DNA of 37,097 bases from Anaerohalosphaeraceae bacterium (GTDB taxonomy: Bacteria > Planctomycetota > Phycisphaerae > Sedimentisphaerales > Anaerohalosphaeraceae), in contig JBBFLK010000026.1 of the NCBI GenBank assembly GCA_037479115.1, positions 1-37,097 of the forward strand, read 5' to 3'. The first letter of the stretch is position 1, and each line of letters opens with the position of its first letter. A program made the position numbers and the translations under genes. The notes under the pieces are model-generated. The model made no database searches, was not told the DNA's origin, and saw only the letters and a list, made by a program, of their open reading frames with translations. This document shows, in pieces, positions 18,313 through 29,904 of the stretch.

Positions 18313-19905
18313 ATGCAGACTGAAATGGAGCAGCAGAAACATTCCGTAGGAGATGAGTTTGAGCGGGAGCCGGTGCCGCAAAGTGCGCTGCTCGGCTTTA
18401 AGAGCTTTGTGGGAATGTATGCGGGTGAGCACTGCGCCGGAACCGAACTGATGCTCGGGCCGCTGTTTGTGGCCGCCGGCGTCGGCGCGTTTGACCTTTT
18501 GGCGGGTCTGATTGTCGGCAACGCTCTGGCGGTTCTGAGCTGGATGCTGATGTGTGCCCCGATTGCCACGCGGGCGCGGCTGACCCTGTATTATCAGCTG
18601 GAGAAAATCTGCGGCCGGCAGCTGGTGACGCTGTACAACCTGGCCAACGGGGTGATGTTCTGTTTTCTGGCCGGTGCGATGATTACCGTTTCCGCCACGG
18701 CCGCGGGCGTCTGGTTTAAGTTTCCGATGCCCGCCCTGAATGATTTGTATCCCAACAGTGTCGGCTGGGTCATTGCCGCCGCCGTCGTCGGCGGGCTGAT
18801 TACCATCGTCGCCGCCTACGGCTATCAGACCGTCGCCAAGTTTGCCAATCTGGCCGCCCCATGGATGGTGCTGGTCTTCCTCGTATTCGGCATCGTCGGC
18901 CTCAAGCAGTTTATTGACGTAACGGGGGTGACCATTCGCTCGGCGGCTGATTTGTGGGATTTGGCCAAAACGCATATCTGGAAAGGCGGCGAGCCGCTGC
19001 CCGGCCAGGTGAAGTTTACCTTCTGGCATGTGATGTTCTTTGCGTGGTTCTGCAATATGGCGATGCATATTGGGATGTCCGATTTATCGGTGTTCCGGTT
19101 TGCCCGCAAGTCCTGGTACGGAGTCGCCTCGGCGGCAGGGATGTATGTCGGGCATTTTATGGCCTGGATTTGTGCTTCGATTCTGTATGCCTATCAGCTG
19201 CATCTGGACCCGAACGATACGGCCGTTCTGCCCGGGCCGCTGTCCTATCGGGCGGCGGGCGTGGCGGGCCTTCTGTGTGTGATTATTGCGGGCTGGACGA
19301 CCGCCAACCCGACGATTTACCGGGCGGGTCTGGCCTTTCAGGCCATCATGCCCAAACGCTCCCGCTTTACCGTGACGTTGGTGACCGGTGCCGTGGCGAC
19401 AATTGCCGGAATGTTCCCCGCCTTTGCGATGAAGCTGCTGGATTTTGTCGCCTTTTACGGGCTGCTGCTGATGCCGATGGGGGCAGTCATCTTTGTCGAT
19501 TTCTGGCTGATGAAGAAGTTCGGCCTGGAGGACAACTATGCGGAGAAGCGCCGCATTGCCTTTAACTGGGCCGCGGGCCTGGCCTGGTTTGTGACGCTGG
19601 CCATCTGCGGCTGGCTGGTTCTGACCGGACGGGTGCAGATTTATTTTGTCTCGCTGCCGGGCTGGTTTATGGCGGCCGTGCTGTATGTCATCCTCAGTGC
19701 GATGCTTCAGAAGCAGATAACCGAAAAGCCCGAAGTGAAGTTTCTGGCCCGCCTCTTCGGCTACGGCTCGCTGATTCTGCTGGTGCTGGCGTCCGTGCTG
19801 TTTCTGGCGGGCTCCAAAGACCTCGACTGGGTCAAGCAGGTCGTCGGCCTGATGACAATCGTCTGGTTTGCTGCCGCGGCACTGTGGATGTGGAAAGAGC
19901 GGTAA
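18313..19905 (+). CDS. NCS1-like (purine-cytosine permease type) transporter
   Basis: This 530-residue integral membrane protein has about 12 hydrophobic segments and resembles the NCS1/purine-cytosine permease family: GLIVGNALAVLSWMLMCAPIATRARLTLYYQLEKICG (outline), GGLITIVAAYGYQTVAKFANLAAPWM, and AGWTTANPTIYRAGLAFQ, where NCS1 members have a conserved Asn/Thr-rich helix. The N terminus is cytoplasmic and charged. An AGGAGG box (18301-18306) precedes the ATG. It is the last gene of the rhamnose operon and the only inner-membrane sugar uptake candidate there; no RhaT, ABC or MFS sugar system is present. I therefore infer import of L-rhamnose, a rhamnose-containing product or a related sugar, although characterised NCS1 proteins carry nucleobases, hydantoins and vitamins. 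The protein ends Lys-Glu-Arg inside the terminator stem. Confidence 0.82.
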   Translation: MQTEMEQQKHSVGDEFEREPVPQSALLGFKSFVGMYAGEHCAGTELMLGPLFVAAGVGAFDLLAGLIVGNALAVLSWMLMCAPIATRARLTLYYQLEKICGRQLVTLYNLANGVMFCFLAGAMITVSATAAGVWFKFPMPALNDLYPNSVGWVIAAAVVGGLITIVAAYGYQTVAKFANLAAPWMVLVFLVFGIVGLKQFIDVTGVTIRSAADLWDLAKTHIWKGGEPLPGQVKFTFWHVMFFAWFCNMAMHIGMSDLSVFRFARKSWYGVASAAGMYVGHFMAWICASILYAYQLHLDPNDTAVLPGPLSYRAAGVAGLLCVIIAGWTTANPTIYRAGLAFQAIMPKRSRFTVTLVTGAVATIAGMFPAFAMKLLDFVAFYGLLLMPMGAVIFVDFWLMKKFGLEDNYAEKRRIAFNWAAGLAWFVTLAICGWLVLTGRVQIYFVSLPGWFMAAVLYVILSAMLQKQITEKPEVKFLARLFGYGSLILLVLASVLFLAGSKDLDWVKQVVGLMTIVWFAAAALWMWKER

Positions 19906-19923
19906 GCGTTCTTACCGCTCTTT
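19894..19923. terminator. Bidirectional terminator made of two gene ends
   Basis: A perfect 13-bp stem AAAGAGCGGTAAG (19894-19906) / CTTACCGCTCTTT (19911-19923) with loop CGTT spans the stop codons of both convergent genes. On each strand the stem encodes Lys-Glu-Arg-stop. The A run on one side and T run on the other suit termination in both directions, although the T tracts are short (3). Confidence 0.8.
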
Positions 19924-22479
19924 GATGAGCACCACGTAGTCCAGCGTCTGTCCGGGAATCGTTACGGTCTGTCCGGCCTGAACGGTTCTGCGCATCAGGG
20001 CGCAGTCGGCCAGCCACAAATCGTGTGCCCGCCAGATGCCGCGAATGCCGGTGTCGGCAAATCCGGCGTCTTTGAGGGCTTTTTCGAGCTGGGCTGCCGC
20101 CGACATCGCTTTCTGGTCCGGCTTTTTGAGCGTGTGTTTGGGGAAGGTGCCTGTGGAGTACATCACAAACACCTCCGCCGGACGATTGACTCGGAAGGAC
20201 AGGTCTGTGCGGTTGTTTTCCCGGCTGAGCCGTTTGGTGGCAATCCACCTGGCCCCGCGGACCGGCTCGGGCAGCTCGTCGAACGTATTGTCGGACTGAC
20301 CGTTGACTTCATAGTAGAACGGCCCCTGGCTTTCGACAGGCCGGTCGATGAAAATCGCCGGATTGTCCGGGTTGGAGCTGGTCAGGGCTGTCACCAGTGC
20401 ATCCGGCGGCTCGGGCATTGTCTGTCCGTCCGGCGCCTTCTGATAAATCACCATCGAGGTCCGCAATCCCCGATTGTCCCGGGCTTCAATCACGTTTTTG
20501 CCGGGTGCCAGCGGGCTCTTCCAGAAGAAGACGTTGTTGATGGCAATCCCTTTGACCGGAATCGTGCTGTTTCCCTCCCGCTTGACGGAGTCCGGGTGTC
20601 TGTATTCGCCGTTTTTGCGGATGCCCTGCGAAACACCGTTGAGGAACAGCTCGACTTGTTCCGCATTGGAATAGACCTTGATGCCGTTATCCGATTCAAA
20701 CTGACGGTAGAAGTGATGCCGTCCGCACAGGTGCAGGACGGGCAGGTCCGGTTTCAGGAAGGACTGGAAGTGATAGTAAAAGTCCTTCGGCATTCCCGCC
20801 AGGGTGATGATGCCTTTGGTGTTCCGGTTGTTCTTGAACTTCTTGTTGTAAAACTCACGGAAGTTCCACCACAGGAACATTTTGTGCTCCTGAGGATTGT
20901 CGCGGAAGATGCACTGGAAACGGAATTCGGAGAACAGTTCACCGTATTCTTCCGGCTCAAATTTATCGACATCCCAGCGGATGGTTCCGTAGGGGACATG
21001 ATGGGTAATCCAGGTGCCGGCGCCGGTCTCAGAGATATAGGCGCTGTCAGGCATTTTGGCAAAATCGGTATAATGAGCGTGATACCAGCCCTGATAGGTG
21101 TTGCCCGCCACGAAATCCACATTGGACGGTTTTTCGCCGGCGGAGGCATAGGTAATCAGCCGGGTTGTGTCCTCCTGCCGGATGACGTCGGCATAGTACG
21201 AGGCGACCTCCTGATAGGTCTCATTGCCGCTGCTCCAGAACAGGATGCTCGGGTGATTCCAGTTCTGCCGCACCATTTCGCGGGTGATGCGCTCGCCGTC
21301 AGCGTTAGGAGCGGTTTCGTATTTGACGCCGCGGTCCCACTTTTGGCCGGCCAGGCCGTTTTCCGCCCAGACAGCCAGGCCGTATTCATCGGCCAGCTGA
21401 TATTCCAGCCGCCGGTGCGGATAGTGCGCCAGTCGGACCGTATTGACCCCCAGGTCCATCATCGCCTTCCATTCCCACCGCAGCTGCTCATCCGTCATCG
21501 CATTCCAGGTGTGCTCATCCTGATGATGTTTGCAGACGCCGCGAACCAGCAGTTCTTTTCCATTCAGCAGAAACCGTCCGTCTTTGAATTCAATCGTGCG
21601 AATGCCCGTCCGCTCCGTAATCCGGTCTGCGACCCGTTTGTCCGCCAGAACGGTGGTGTGCACGGTGTAGAGGTTCGGTTTGCCGATATCCCAGCGTTTC
21701 GGAGACGGAATGTCTGCTTGAGCGTCCGCTTTTTGAATGGATTGCGGCGGCAGCGTCAGAGCCGTTTCCGTCTGAGCGCAGGGCTTTCCGTCCGGGTCCA
21801 GAATCTGATGACGTACGGTGACGGTCACCGGTTTGTCTAGAGTATTCCGCAGAACCGTTTGAGCCTGCAGGACGGCCTTGCGGTCGGTAATGTCCCGGGG
21901 AGTCAGATAGACCCCGCAGGAGCCCATCTCCGGATAGATATGCACCGGGCTGGTTTCGATCACCCAGGCCGGGCGGTACAGTCCGCCGTCGGTATAGTAC
22001 AGGTTGGAATGTGACAGACAGTTGGCGGCTTCCGCCAGCCGGTTGTTTACGCGAAGGAGCAGCTCATTGGACTGTCCGAATTTCAGCCCGTCCGTCAGGT
22101 CAAAGGCCGCCGCCGTAAAGCCGCCGCGATGCCGCCCGGTCCATGTGCCGTTCACCCAGACATCCGTCACGGAAGCGGCGCCTTCCAGATACAGGTAATA
22201 CCGTCTGCCGGCGCTGCTTTTGGGAAGGCGGAGCGTGCATCGGTACCAGCCGGAGGCGTGTTCATCCAGTCCGGACAGGCGAAAGCCGTGCGGAAGGGTG
22301 ACGGATTCCCACGCCGCATCGGCGGGAAAGACCGGCTCGGCTCCCTCCGGCGTTTTGTCCTCACAAAATTCCCATTGCATCAGAGCGGTTGTTTTTCGCG
22401 GCTGCACGGAAAGCGAGGAGCAGCCGGCGGCCAGAAGTGTCAGACCCCAAAGAACGCTGCCGAGAAGGATTTTTTTCAT
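19912..22479 (-). CDS. GH2-family glycoside hydrolase, lipoprotein
   Basis: This 855-residue glycosidase is probably beta-galactosidase-like. It starts with a lipoprotein signal (MKKILLGSVLWGLTLLAAGC), so it is anchored to a membrane. It has the GH2 sugar-binding domain (about 30-200), an immunoglobulin-like domain and a TIM barrel. Acid/base E420 lies in FWSSGNE and nucleophile E484 in YISETG. Then come an Ig-like domain (KVYSNAEQVELFLNG) and a C-terminal extension of about 160 residues that may bind carbohydrate. The ATG at 22479 is preferred because GAGGAA lies 4 bases upstream; in-frame ATGs at 22491 and 22509 lack one. It lies downstream of the LacZ-type gene on the same strand with a gap of 178 bases. 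Beta-glucuronidase or beta-mannosidase activity remains possible. Confidence 0.88.
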   Translation of the reverse strand: MKKILLGSVLWGLTLLAAGCSSLSVQPRKTTALMQWEFCEDKTPEGAEPVFPADAAWESVTLPHGFRLSGLDEHASGWYRCTLRLPKSSAGRRYYLYLEGAASVTDVWVNGTWTGRHRGGFTAAAFDLTDGLKFGQSNELLLRVNNRLAEAANCLSHSNLYYTDGGLYRPAWVIETSPVHIYPEMGSCGVYLTPRDITDRKAVLQAQTVLRNTLDKPVTVTVRHQILDPDGKPCAQTETALTLPPQSIQKADAQADIPSPKRWDIGKPNLYTVHTTVLADKRVADRITERTGIRTIEFKDGRFLLNGKELLVRGVCKHHQDEHTWNAMTDEQLRWEWKAMMDLGVNTVRLAHYPHRRLEYQLADEYGLAVWAENGLAGQKWDRGVKYETAPNADGERITREMVRQNWNHPSILFWSSGNETYQEVASYYADVIRQEDTTRLITYASAGEKPSNVDFVAGNTYQGWYHAHYTDFAKMPDSAYISETGAGTWITHHVPYGTIRWDVDKFEPEEYGELFSEFRFQCIFRDNPQEHKMFLWWNFREFYNKKFKNNRNTKGIITLAGMPKDFYYHFQSFLKPDLPVLHLCGRHHFYRQFESDNGIKVYSNAEQVELFLNGVSQGIRKNGEYRHPDSVKREGNSTIPVKGIAINNVFFWKSPLAPGKNVIEARDNRGLRTSMVIYQKAPDGQTMPEPPDALVTALTSSNPDNPAIFIDRPVESQGPFYYEVNGQSDNTFDELPEPVRGARWIATKRLSRENNRTDLSFRVNRPAEVFVMYSTGTFPKHTLKKPDQKAMSAAAQLEKALKDAGFADTGIRGIWRAHDLWLADCALMRRTVQAGQTVTIPGQTLDYVVLIKER

Positions 22480-22657
22480 GGCATTCCTCATTTTTGAACG
22501 GTTTTTCACTTTCAGACAAATTCAGACAGACGGCCTGCCTCTTGGGCCTCCGACGGGGGCCGAAACGAGACGCCTCTGCTGTTTAAGATGTAAGGAACTC
22601 GGGAAATCCGGTATTCCTACAGGAAGATTTTTTATTTTTTTCTTCGACCGGCGTTTG

Positions 22658-25867
<3,210 letters not shown>

Positions 25868-25886
25868 CCCGCAAAGACAGGGATGG

Positions 25887-25915
25887 ACTATATCCGATGC
25901 CGCAAAAGATGTCAA
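25887..25915 (-). promoter_or_regulatory. Strong sigma-70 type promoter of the LacZ-type gene
   Basis: On the minus strand a perfect TTGACA (complement of 25910-25915), a 17-base spacer and TATAGT (complement of 25887-25892) precede the LacZ-type gene by about 80 bases. It lies in the gap between the TonB receptor gene and the LacZ-type gene, so the glycosidases can be transcribed independently of the receptor. Confidence 0.75.
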
Positions 25916-25972
25916 CGATTCAGAAAGCGGAACGGCTTTTTCAGGGGACAGCACCGTGTGCCGATTCGGCGG

Positions 25973-28351
25973 CTACCATTGATAGGTCAGCGAGACCGAT
26001 ACCGCCGGTGCGTGTGTGCGGTAATCGCCGTGGCTGACCAGATAATTTCGTTTGTTCAGATGTTTGTCAAACAGCCCCAGCAGATTGTATCCGTACAGGC
26101 CCAGGGTGGTGTTCCGATTGGGCTTGTACTGGAGTCCCAGATTCAGAAACAGATTGCATCGATAGGCCTTTTCCCAGCCCTCTTCGATAAACCGATGCTC
26201 CGGAAACGGCGTTCCGTCCGGATACGTCGTGCCGGTGTTTTCCTGACTGAACGCTCCGCCGGGCCAGGCGTAAGGGTCATAGTCCGCATAGTCCTTCATC
26301 CCCGGGAATCCCCAATAGTACCGCAGGGAGGCGTCCATCGTCCATTTTTCATCCAGCCGGTGCCGCAGATTGATTTTGGTGATGTGGTTTGACCAATTAG
26401 CCAAGTCATTGCCAAAGCCGTAGGGTTTGGCGGTGATGTAAGTGCTTCGTCCGGGCTCCAGCTCGAAGTCAAGCAGCTTGGTGAATCCGTGGGACACTCT
26501 CAACCGGGTTTTTTCCGTATGATACAGGGCCTCCAGTTCGATTCCGTATTCTCTCTGTGTGCCGACCGGCAGCGTCTGGGCGGCATCATCATCCCAGGAA
26601 ATCACATCCAGTTTGTGATGAAGGAAGACGGTGGCTGCCCAGTCCAGGTTTCGGCTGTGTTTTCGTTCATAGCGCAGTTCGAAACTGTCCAGAATTTCCG
26701 GGTCGCTGTCGCCGCCGAGGGTTTCCGCCTGATAGCGCATTTCTTCTTCCACATTCGCCCGCACCGAACGGGCCGCCATCAATTTGAAGGTGTCCTTTTC
26801 CGTCGGGGTGTGGACCACAGCCAGCCGGGGCGAGAACATCCAGCTCGTGTACGTGTGGTTGTCCAGGCGGGCCCCGAGGAACGTCGTCCATTGGTCGCTG
26901 AGCGTCCACTGATGTTCGGCCAGAAATGAAACCAGATTCGTGGACCACCGCGGCATCGGAATGGTATTCGGGTTGAGCCGCTGGCTGAGCGGAGCCATGT
27001 CCGGCCAGCCGTGGGCCTTCAGCCCGAGTTCCTGATGCGACAGTTCTGCGCCGAAGGCGAAGCTGTGCCGCTCATTCATCTGCCATCGAAGCAGGGCTTT
27101 GCCGTAATATTCATCTTCCCGATAGGCGTCTGAGACCGCGTTCTGGCGGTACTGGACAAAGTGGAAGGTGTCATAACTGAAGGCATAGTCAATATGGAGA
27201 TTGTCCGCCAGGGTCTGGGTATATCCGATGGTGCCGGTCAGCTGCTGATACCCGTAAAAATTCGGCCGGGTCCGACGCCGGGTGTGTTCAGCCGTTAAGG
27301 GGTCATAGTCCCAGAAAATCACTTCGCCGTAGCCCCAATACGGCAGGGCCCACATTCCGGGTGAATAGAGATACTGTTTGCCGCCGCGGGTGTACCGCAG
27401 CCAGAGGTTCCAGTTTCCAATGTCCATCTGACCGAATAACTTCAGTGCCGGCAGACCCCGCGCATCGGCCCCATCGCGATTCACCGGTCCGTCGTGAAGT
27501 CCCTCACCGGCTTTCAGTCCATAAGTCGGCATCCACGGAGGTGTGCGGAAATTCCAGCCCCAGCTGGGCGCCCAGGACGGTTCGTCAATCTCCGAGGGAA
27601 AGTCCAGCGGGAAAATCTGCTCCGAATCGTATTTGCCGGCGCCGACATATTTGCCGATGCCTGCATACCAGAAATAGCCGCCGTCCCCGTCGTGGAATTT
27701 TTTGCCCTGTTTGATTTCTGTGGTATAAAACTCCTCCACAGCTCCGGCTCGGGTTGTGATTTCCGTGCCTTCGAAGGTTGCGGCGCTGTGTGTGACGATG
27801 TTAATCACCATCGACACAGCACCCGGGCCGTACAGCGCCGAGCCGGGCCCGCGCACAATATCAATATGGTGAATGTCGCCGAGCATCACAATATCCCGTT
27901 CGCTCAGCGCGCCGTAGTGCGTCCGCTCATTCATATTGCGGCCGTTGACCAGCAGCAGATATTTGTCGTCCCGGTCGTTGATGATGCCCCGCAGGCCCAT
28001 GTGGTCCGATTCCCAGTGATGGCGAATCCACTGGAGATTCGGCACGTAGATATCCAGCAGCTCAAACAGACTCCGCGCCCCGGAGGCGGCGATATCTTCC
28101 TGGGTGATGGTGGTGACGGAAGCCGGCACCAGCCGCGGCTTCGTCCGGGTCAGGGTGGCCGAGGAGACAATTTCAATTTCCATCAATTCTTCGATGGACA
28201 GTTCAAATAAGTCCTGGGTTTTTTCGGCGCCGGATTCCTCGCCGGCAAGGCAGACGGCGGTTCCCAGCCAGATTGTCAGGACAACCTGTACCGCGGTCCG
28301 GCTTCGGAGGGTCGGTTTCGGATGACCAAGCGCAGAATGATTCATAATCAT
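25973..28351 (-). CDS. TonB-dependent outer-membrane receptor
   Basis: This 792-residue outer-membrane protein should import ligands using TonB energy. A signal segment (SRTAVQVVLTIWLGTAVCLAGEE) is followed by a TonB-box-like stretch and a plug domain (about 50-180) with VPASVTTITQEDIAASGARSLFELLDIYVPN in outline, GLRGI, LLLVNGRNMNE and IDIVRGPGSALYGPGAVSMVINIVT. The remainder is a beta barrel that ends with an aromatic residue (VSLTYQW), as expected for barrel insertion. The start at 28351 follows GGAAAAG; ATG 28345 and an upstream start at 28408 are alternatives. No SusD-like partner is present. Located ahead of two GH2 genes and near PL11 lyases, it plausibly takes up RG-I oligosaccharides, but this receptor class also imports metal chelates and cobalamin. 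Confidence 0.92.
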   Translation of the reverse strand: MIMNHSALGHPKPTLRSRTAVQVVLTIWLGTAVCLAGEESGAEKTQDLFELSIEELMEIEIVSSATLTRTKPRLVPASVTTITQEDIAASGARSLFELLDIYVPNLQWIRHHWESDHMGLRGIINDRDDKYLLLVNGRNMNERTHYGALSERDIVMLGDIHHIDIVRGPGSALYGPGAVSMVINIVTHSAATFEGTEITTRAGAVEEFYTTEIKQGKKFHDGDGGYFWYAGIGKYVGAGKYDSEQIFPLDFPSEIDEPSWAPSWGWNFRTPPWMPTYGLKAGEGLHDGPVNRDGADARGLPALKLFGQMDIGNWNLWLRYTRGGKQYLYSPGMWALPYWGYGEVIFWDYDPLTAEHTRRRTRPNFYGYQQLTGTIGYTQTLADNLHIDYAFSYDTFHFVQYRQNAVSDAYREDEYYGKALLRWQMNERHSFAFGAELSHQELGLKAHGWPDMAPLSQRLNPNTIPMPRWSTNLVSFLAEHQWTLSDQWTTFLGARLDNHTYTSWMFSPRLAVVHTPTEKDTFKLMAARSVRANVEEEMRYQAETLGGDSDPEILDSFELRYERKHSRNLDWAATVFLHHKLDVISWDDDAAQTLPVGTQREYGIELEALYHTEKTRLRVSHGFTKLLDFELEPGRSTYITAKPYGFGNDLANWSNHITKINLRHRLDEKWTMDASLRYYWGFPGMKDYADYDPYAWPGGAFSQENTGTTYPDGTPFPEHRFIEEGWEKAYRCNLFLNLGLQYKPNRNTTLGLYGYNLLGLFDKHLNKRNYLVSHGDYRTHAPAVSVSLTYQW

Positions 28352-28508
28352 AACACTTTTCCGATGCTGCTGCCTATCCTCGAGTACGGCCGTCGGCTTT
28401 ATCGACAATATTTGCGGAGGGTTTTAGAGAATTCTGAAGAAATGGATTTGCCAAAAACTGCCGGGTCCGATAATCAATGGTTTCCTTCCGACTTTGGGGA
28501 CCTAACCA

Positions 28509-28536
28509 TTTTCAAAAAATGTTTTTCCTGTACAAT
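28509..28536 (+). promoter_or_regulatory. Promoter abutting bioA (leaderless transcript likely)
   Basis: TTTTCA (28509-28514), a 16-base spacer and TACAAT (28531-28536) precede the bioA ATG at 28543. The expected transcription start, about 7 bases after the -10 box, coincides with the start codon. AAGGG next to the ATG is too close to act as a normal ribosome binding site. Confidence 0.5.
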
Positions 28537-28542
28537 AAGGGT

Positions 28543-29904
28543 ATGAAGACAACAAAAGAATGGATTGAATTGGATAAACAATATATCTGGCATCCGTTTA
28601 CGCCGATGGCCGATTGGCTGGCCGGCGAGCCGGTGATTATTGAGCGCGGAGAGGGATTTTACCTGATAGACACGGAGGGCCGACGGTATATTGACGGGGT
28701 CAGTTCCCTCTGGTGCAATGTGCACGGCCACCGCGTGCCCGAGATTGATCAGGCGATTCGAGAGCAGCTGGAGCAGATTGCCCACAGCACCCTGCTGGGA
28801 CTGGGGCAGACGCGTTCGATTGAACTGGCCGAAAGACTGGTGCAGATGGCCCCCAAAGGCCTCTGCAAGGTTTTTTATTCCGACAGCGGCGCCACGGCCG
28901 TCGAAATCGCCCTGAAGATGGCCTATCAATACTGGCAGAATCTCGGCTGCAAAGAACGGACACGGTTTATCGCCGTGCAGGAGGCCTATCACGGCGACAC
29001 CATCGGTTCGGTCAGTGTCGGCGGAATGGAGCTGTTTCACGGCATCTTTAAGTCGCTTTTGTTTGAGACCTATTTTGTCCCCAGCCCGCATCCGTACCGT
29101 TTTGAGGGAACGCCGCAGCAGTGTGCGGAGTTTTCTCTGGAGAATCTGGAGTTTCTGCTTCGGCGTCATCCGGGGCAGATTGCGGGGATTATCCTCGAGC
29201 CGCTGGTGCAGGGGGCGGCGGGCATGCTCGTCCATCCGGCCGGCTTTCTTAGGGAGGTTCGCCGTCTGGCCGACCGCTATGATGTGCTGCTGATTGCCGA
29301 TGAGGTGGCGACCGGCTTCGGACGGACGGGCCGGATGTTCGCCTGCGAACACGAACAGGTTTGTCCGGACCTGATGTGTCTGGCCAAGGGCATCACCGGC
29401 GGGTATCTGCCGCTGGCGGCCACGCTGACGACGCAGAAGATTTTCGATGCCTTTCTGGGCCGTCCGGAAGAGTTCAAAACCTTCTTTCACGGACACACCT
29501 ATACCGGCAATGCCCTCGCCTGCGCAGCGGCCCTGGCGTCGCTGCAGCTGTTTGAGAAGCATCAGGTCATGGAGCGGATGCCGCCGAAAATCGACGCCGT
29601 CCGCGCCGCCCTTGAGCGGATTCGGGAGCTGCCTTATGTCGGCGATGTCCGTCAGTGCGGCCTGATGGCGGGCATTGAGCTGGTTTGCGATAAAAAAACC
29701 AAGGAGCCGTTTGCGTATAAACATACGCTCGGCGCCAAAGTCTGTGCAGCAATGCGGCCGAAGGGAGCAATGATGCGTCCGCTGGGCAATGTGATTGTCC
29801 TGATGCCTGCTCCGGCGATGGATTTGCCGACCCTGCAGACGCTGCTGGATATTGTGGAAGAAACGATTCGCAACGATGTTCCGAAAATCGTTCGAGGTCT
29901 TTAA
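28543..29904 (+). CDS. bioA: Adenosylmethionine-8-amino-7-oxononanoate aminotransferase
   Basis: This 453-residue PLP class III aminotransferase converts KAPA to DAPA in biotin synthesis, using S-adenosylmethionine as amino donor. It starts with the BioA signature YIWHPFTPM, then SSLWCNVHGHRVPEID, FYSDSGATAVEIALKMAYQYW, EAYHGDTIGSVSVGG, the cofactor region LIADEVATGFGRTGRMFACEH and the PLP lysine in LAKGITGGYLPLAATL. FHGHTYTGNALACAAALA supplies substrate contacts. The ATG at 28543 gives the normal family start; the open frame back to 28477 adds residues unlike BioA. bioD begins at the next base after the stop. bioB and bioF are not in the window. Confidence 0.96.
   Translation: MKTTKEWIELDKQYIWHPFTPMADWLAGEPVIIERGEGFYLIDTEGRRYIDGVSSLWCNVHGHRVPEIDQAIREQLEQIAHSTLLGLGQTRSIELAERLVQMAPKGLCKVFYSDSGATAVEIALKMAYQYWQNLGCKERTRFIAVQEAYHGDTIGSVSVGGMELFHGIFKSLLFETYFVPSPHPYRFEGTPQQCAEFSLENLEFLLRRHPGQIAGIILEPLVQGAAGMLVHPAGFLREVRRLADRYDVLLIADEVATGFGRTGRMFACEHEQVCPDLMCLAKGITGGYLPLAATLTTQKIFDAFLGRPEEFKTFFHGHTYTGNALACAAALASLQLFEKHQVMERMPPKIDAVRAALERIRELPYVGDVRQCGLMAGIELVCDKKTKEPFAYKHTLGAKVCAAMRPKGAMMRPLGNVIVLMPAPAMDLPTLQTLLDIVEETIRNDVPKIVRGL

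Noticed and set aside
18313-19905. Cytosine or purine uptake as the role of the permease
   Set aside because: The family match alone would suggest it, but the gene is the last member of a rhamnose operon without any nucleobase gene, so I did not assign that substrate.
10379-19905. Bacterial microcompartment for rhamnose/fucose degradation
   Set aside because: No shell protein, CoA-acylating aldehyde dehydrogenase or phosphotransacylase genes occur in the window.
25973-28351. SusC-type receptor
   Set aside because: The protein lacks the SusC length and N-terminal extra domain, and no SusD gene is adjacent; a general TonB-dependent receptor is the safer call.
28352-28542. Riboswitch or BirA operator before bioA
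   Set aside because: No conserved RNA structure and no typical BirA palindrome could be seen, and the promoter appears to abut the start codon.
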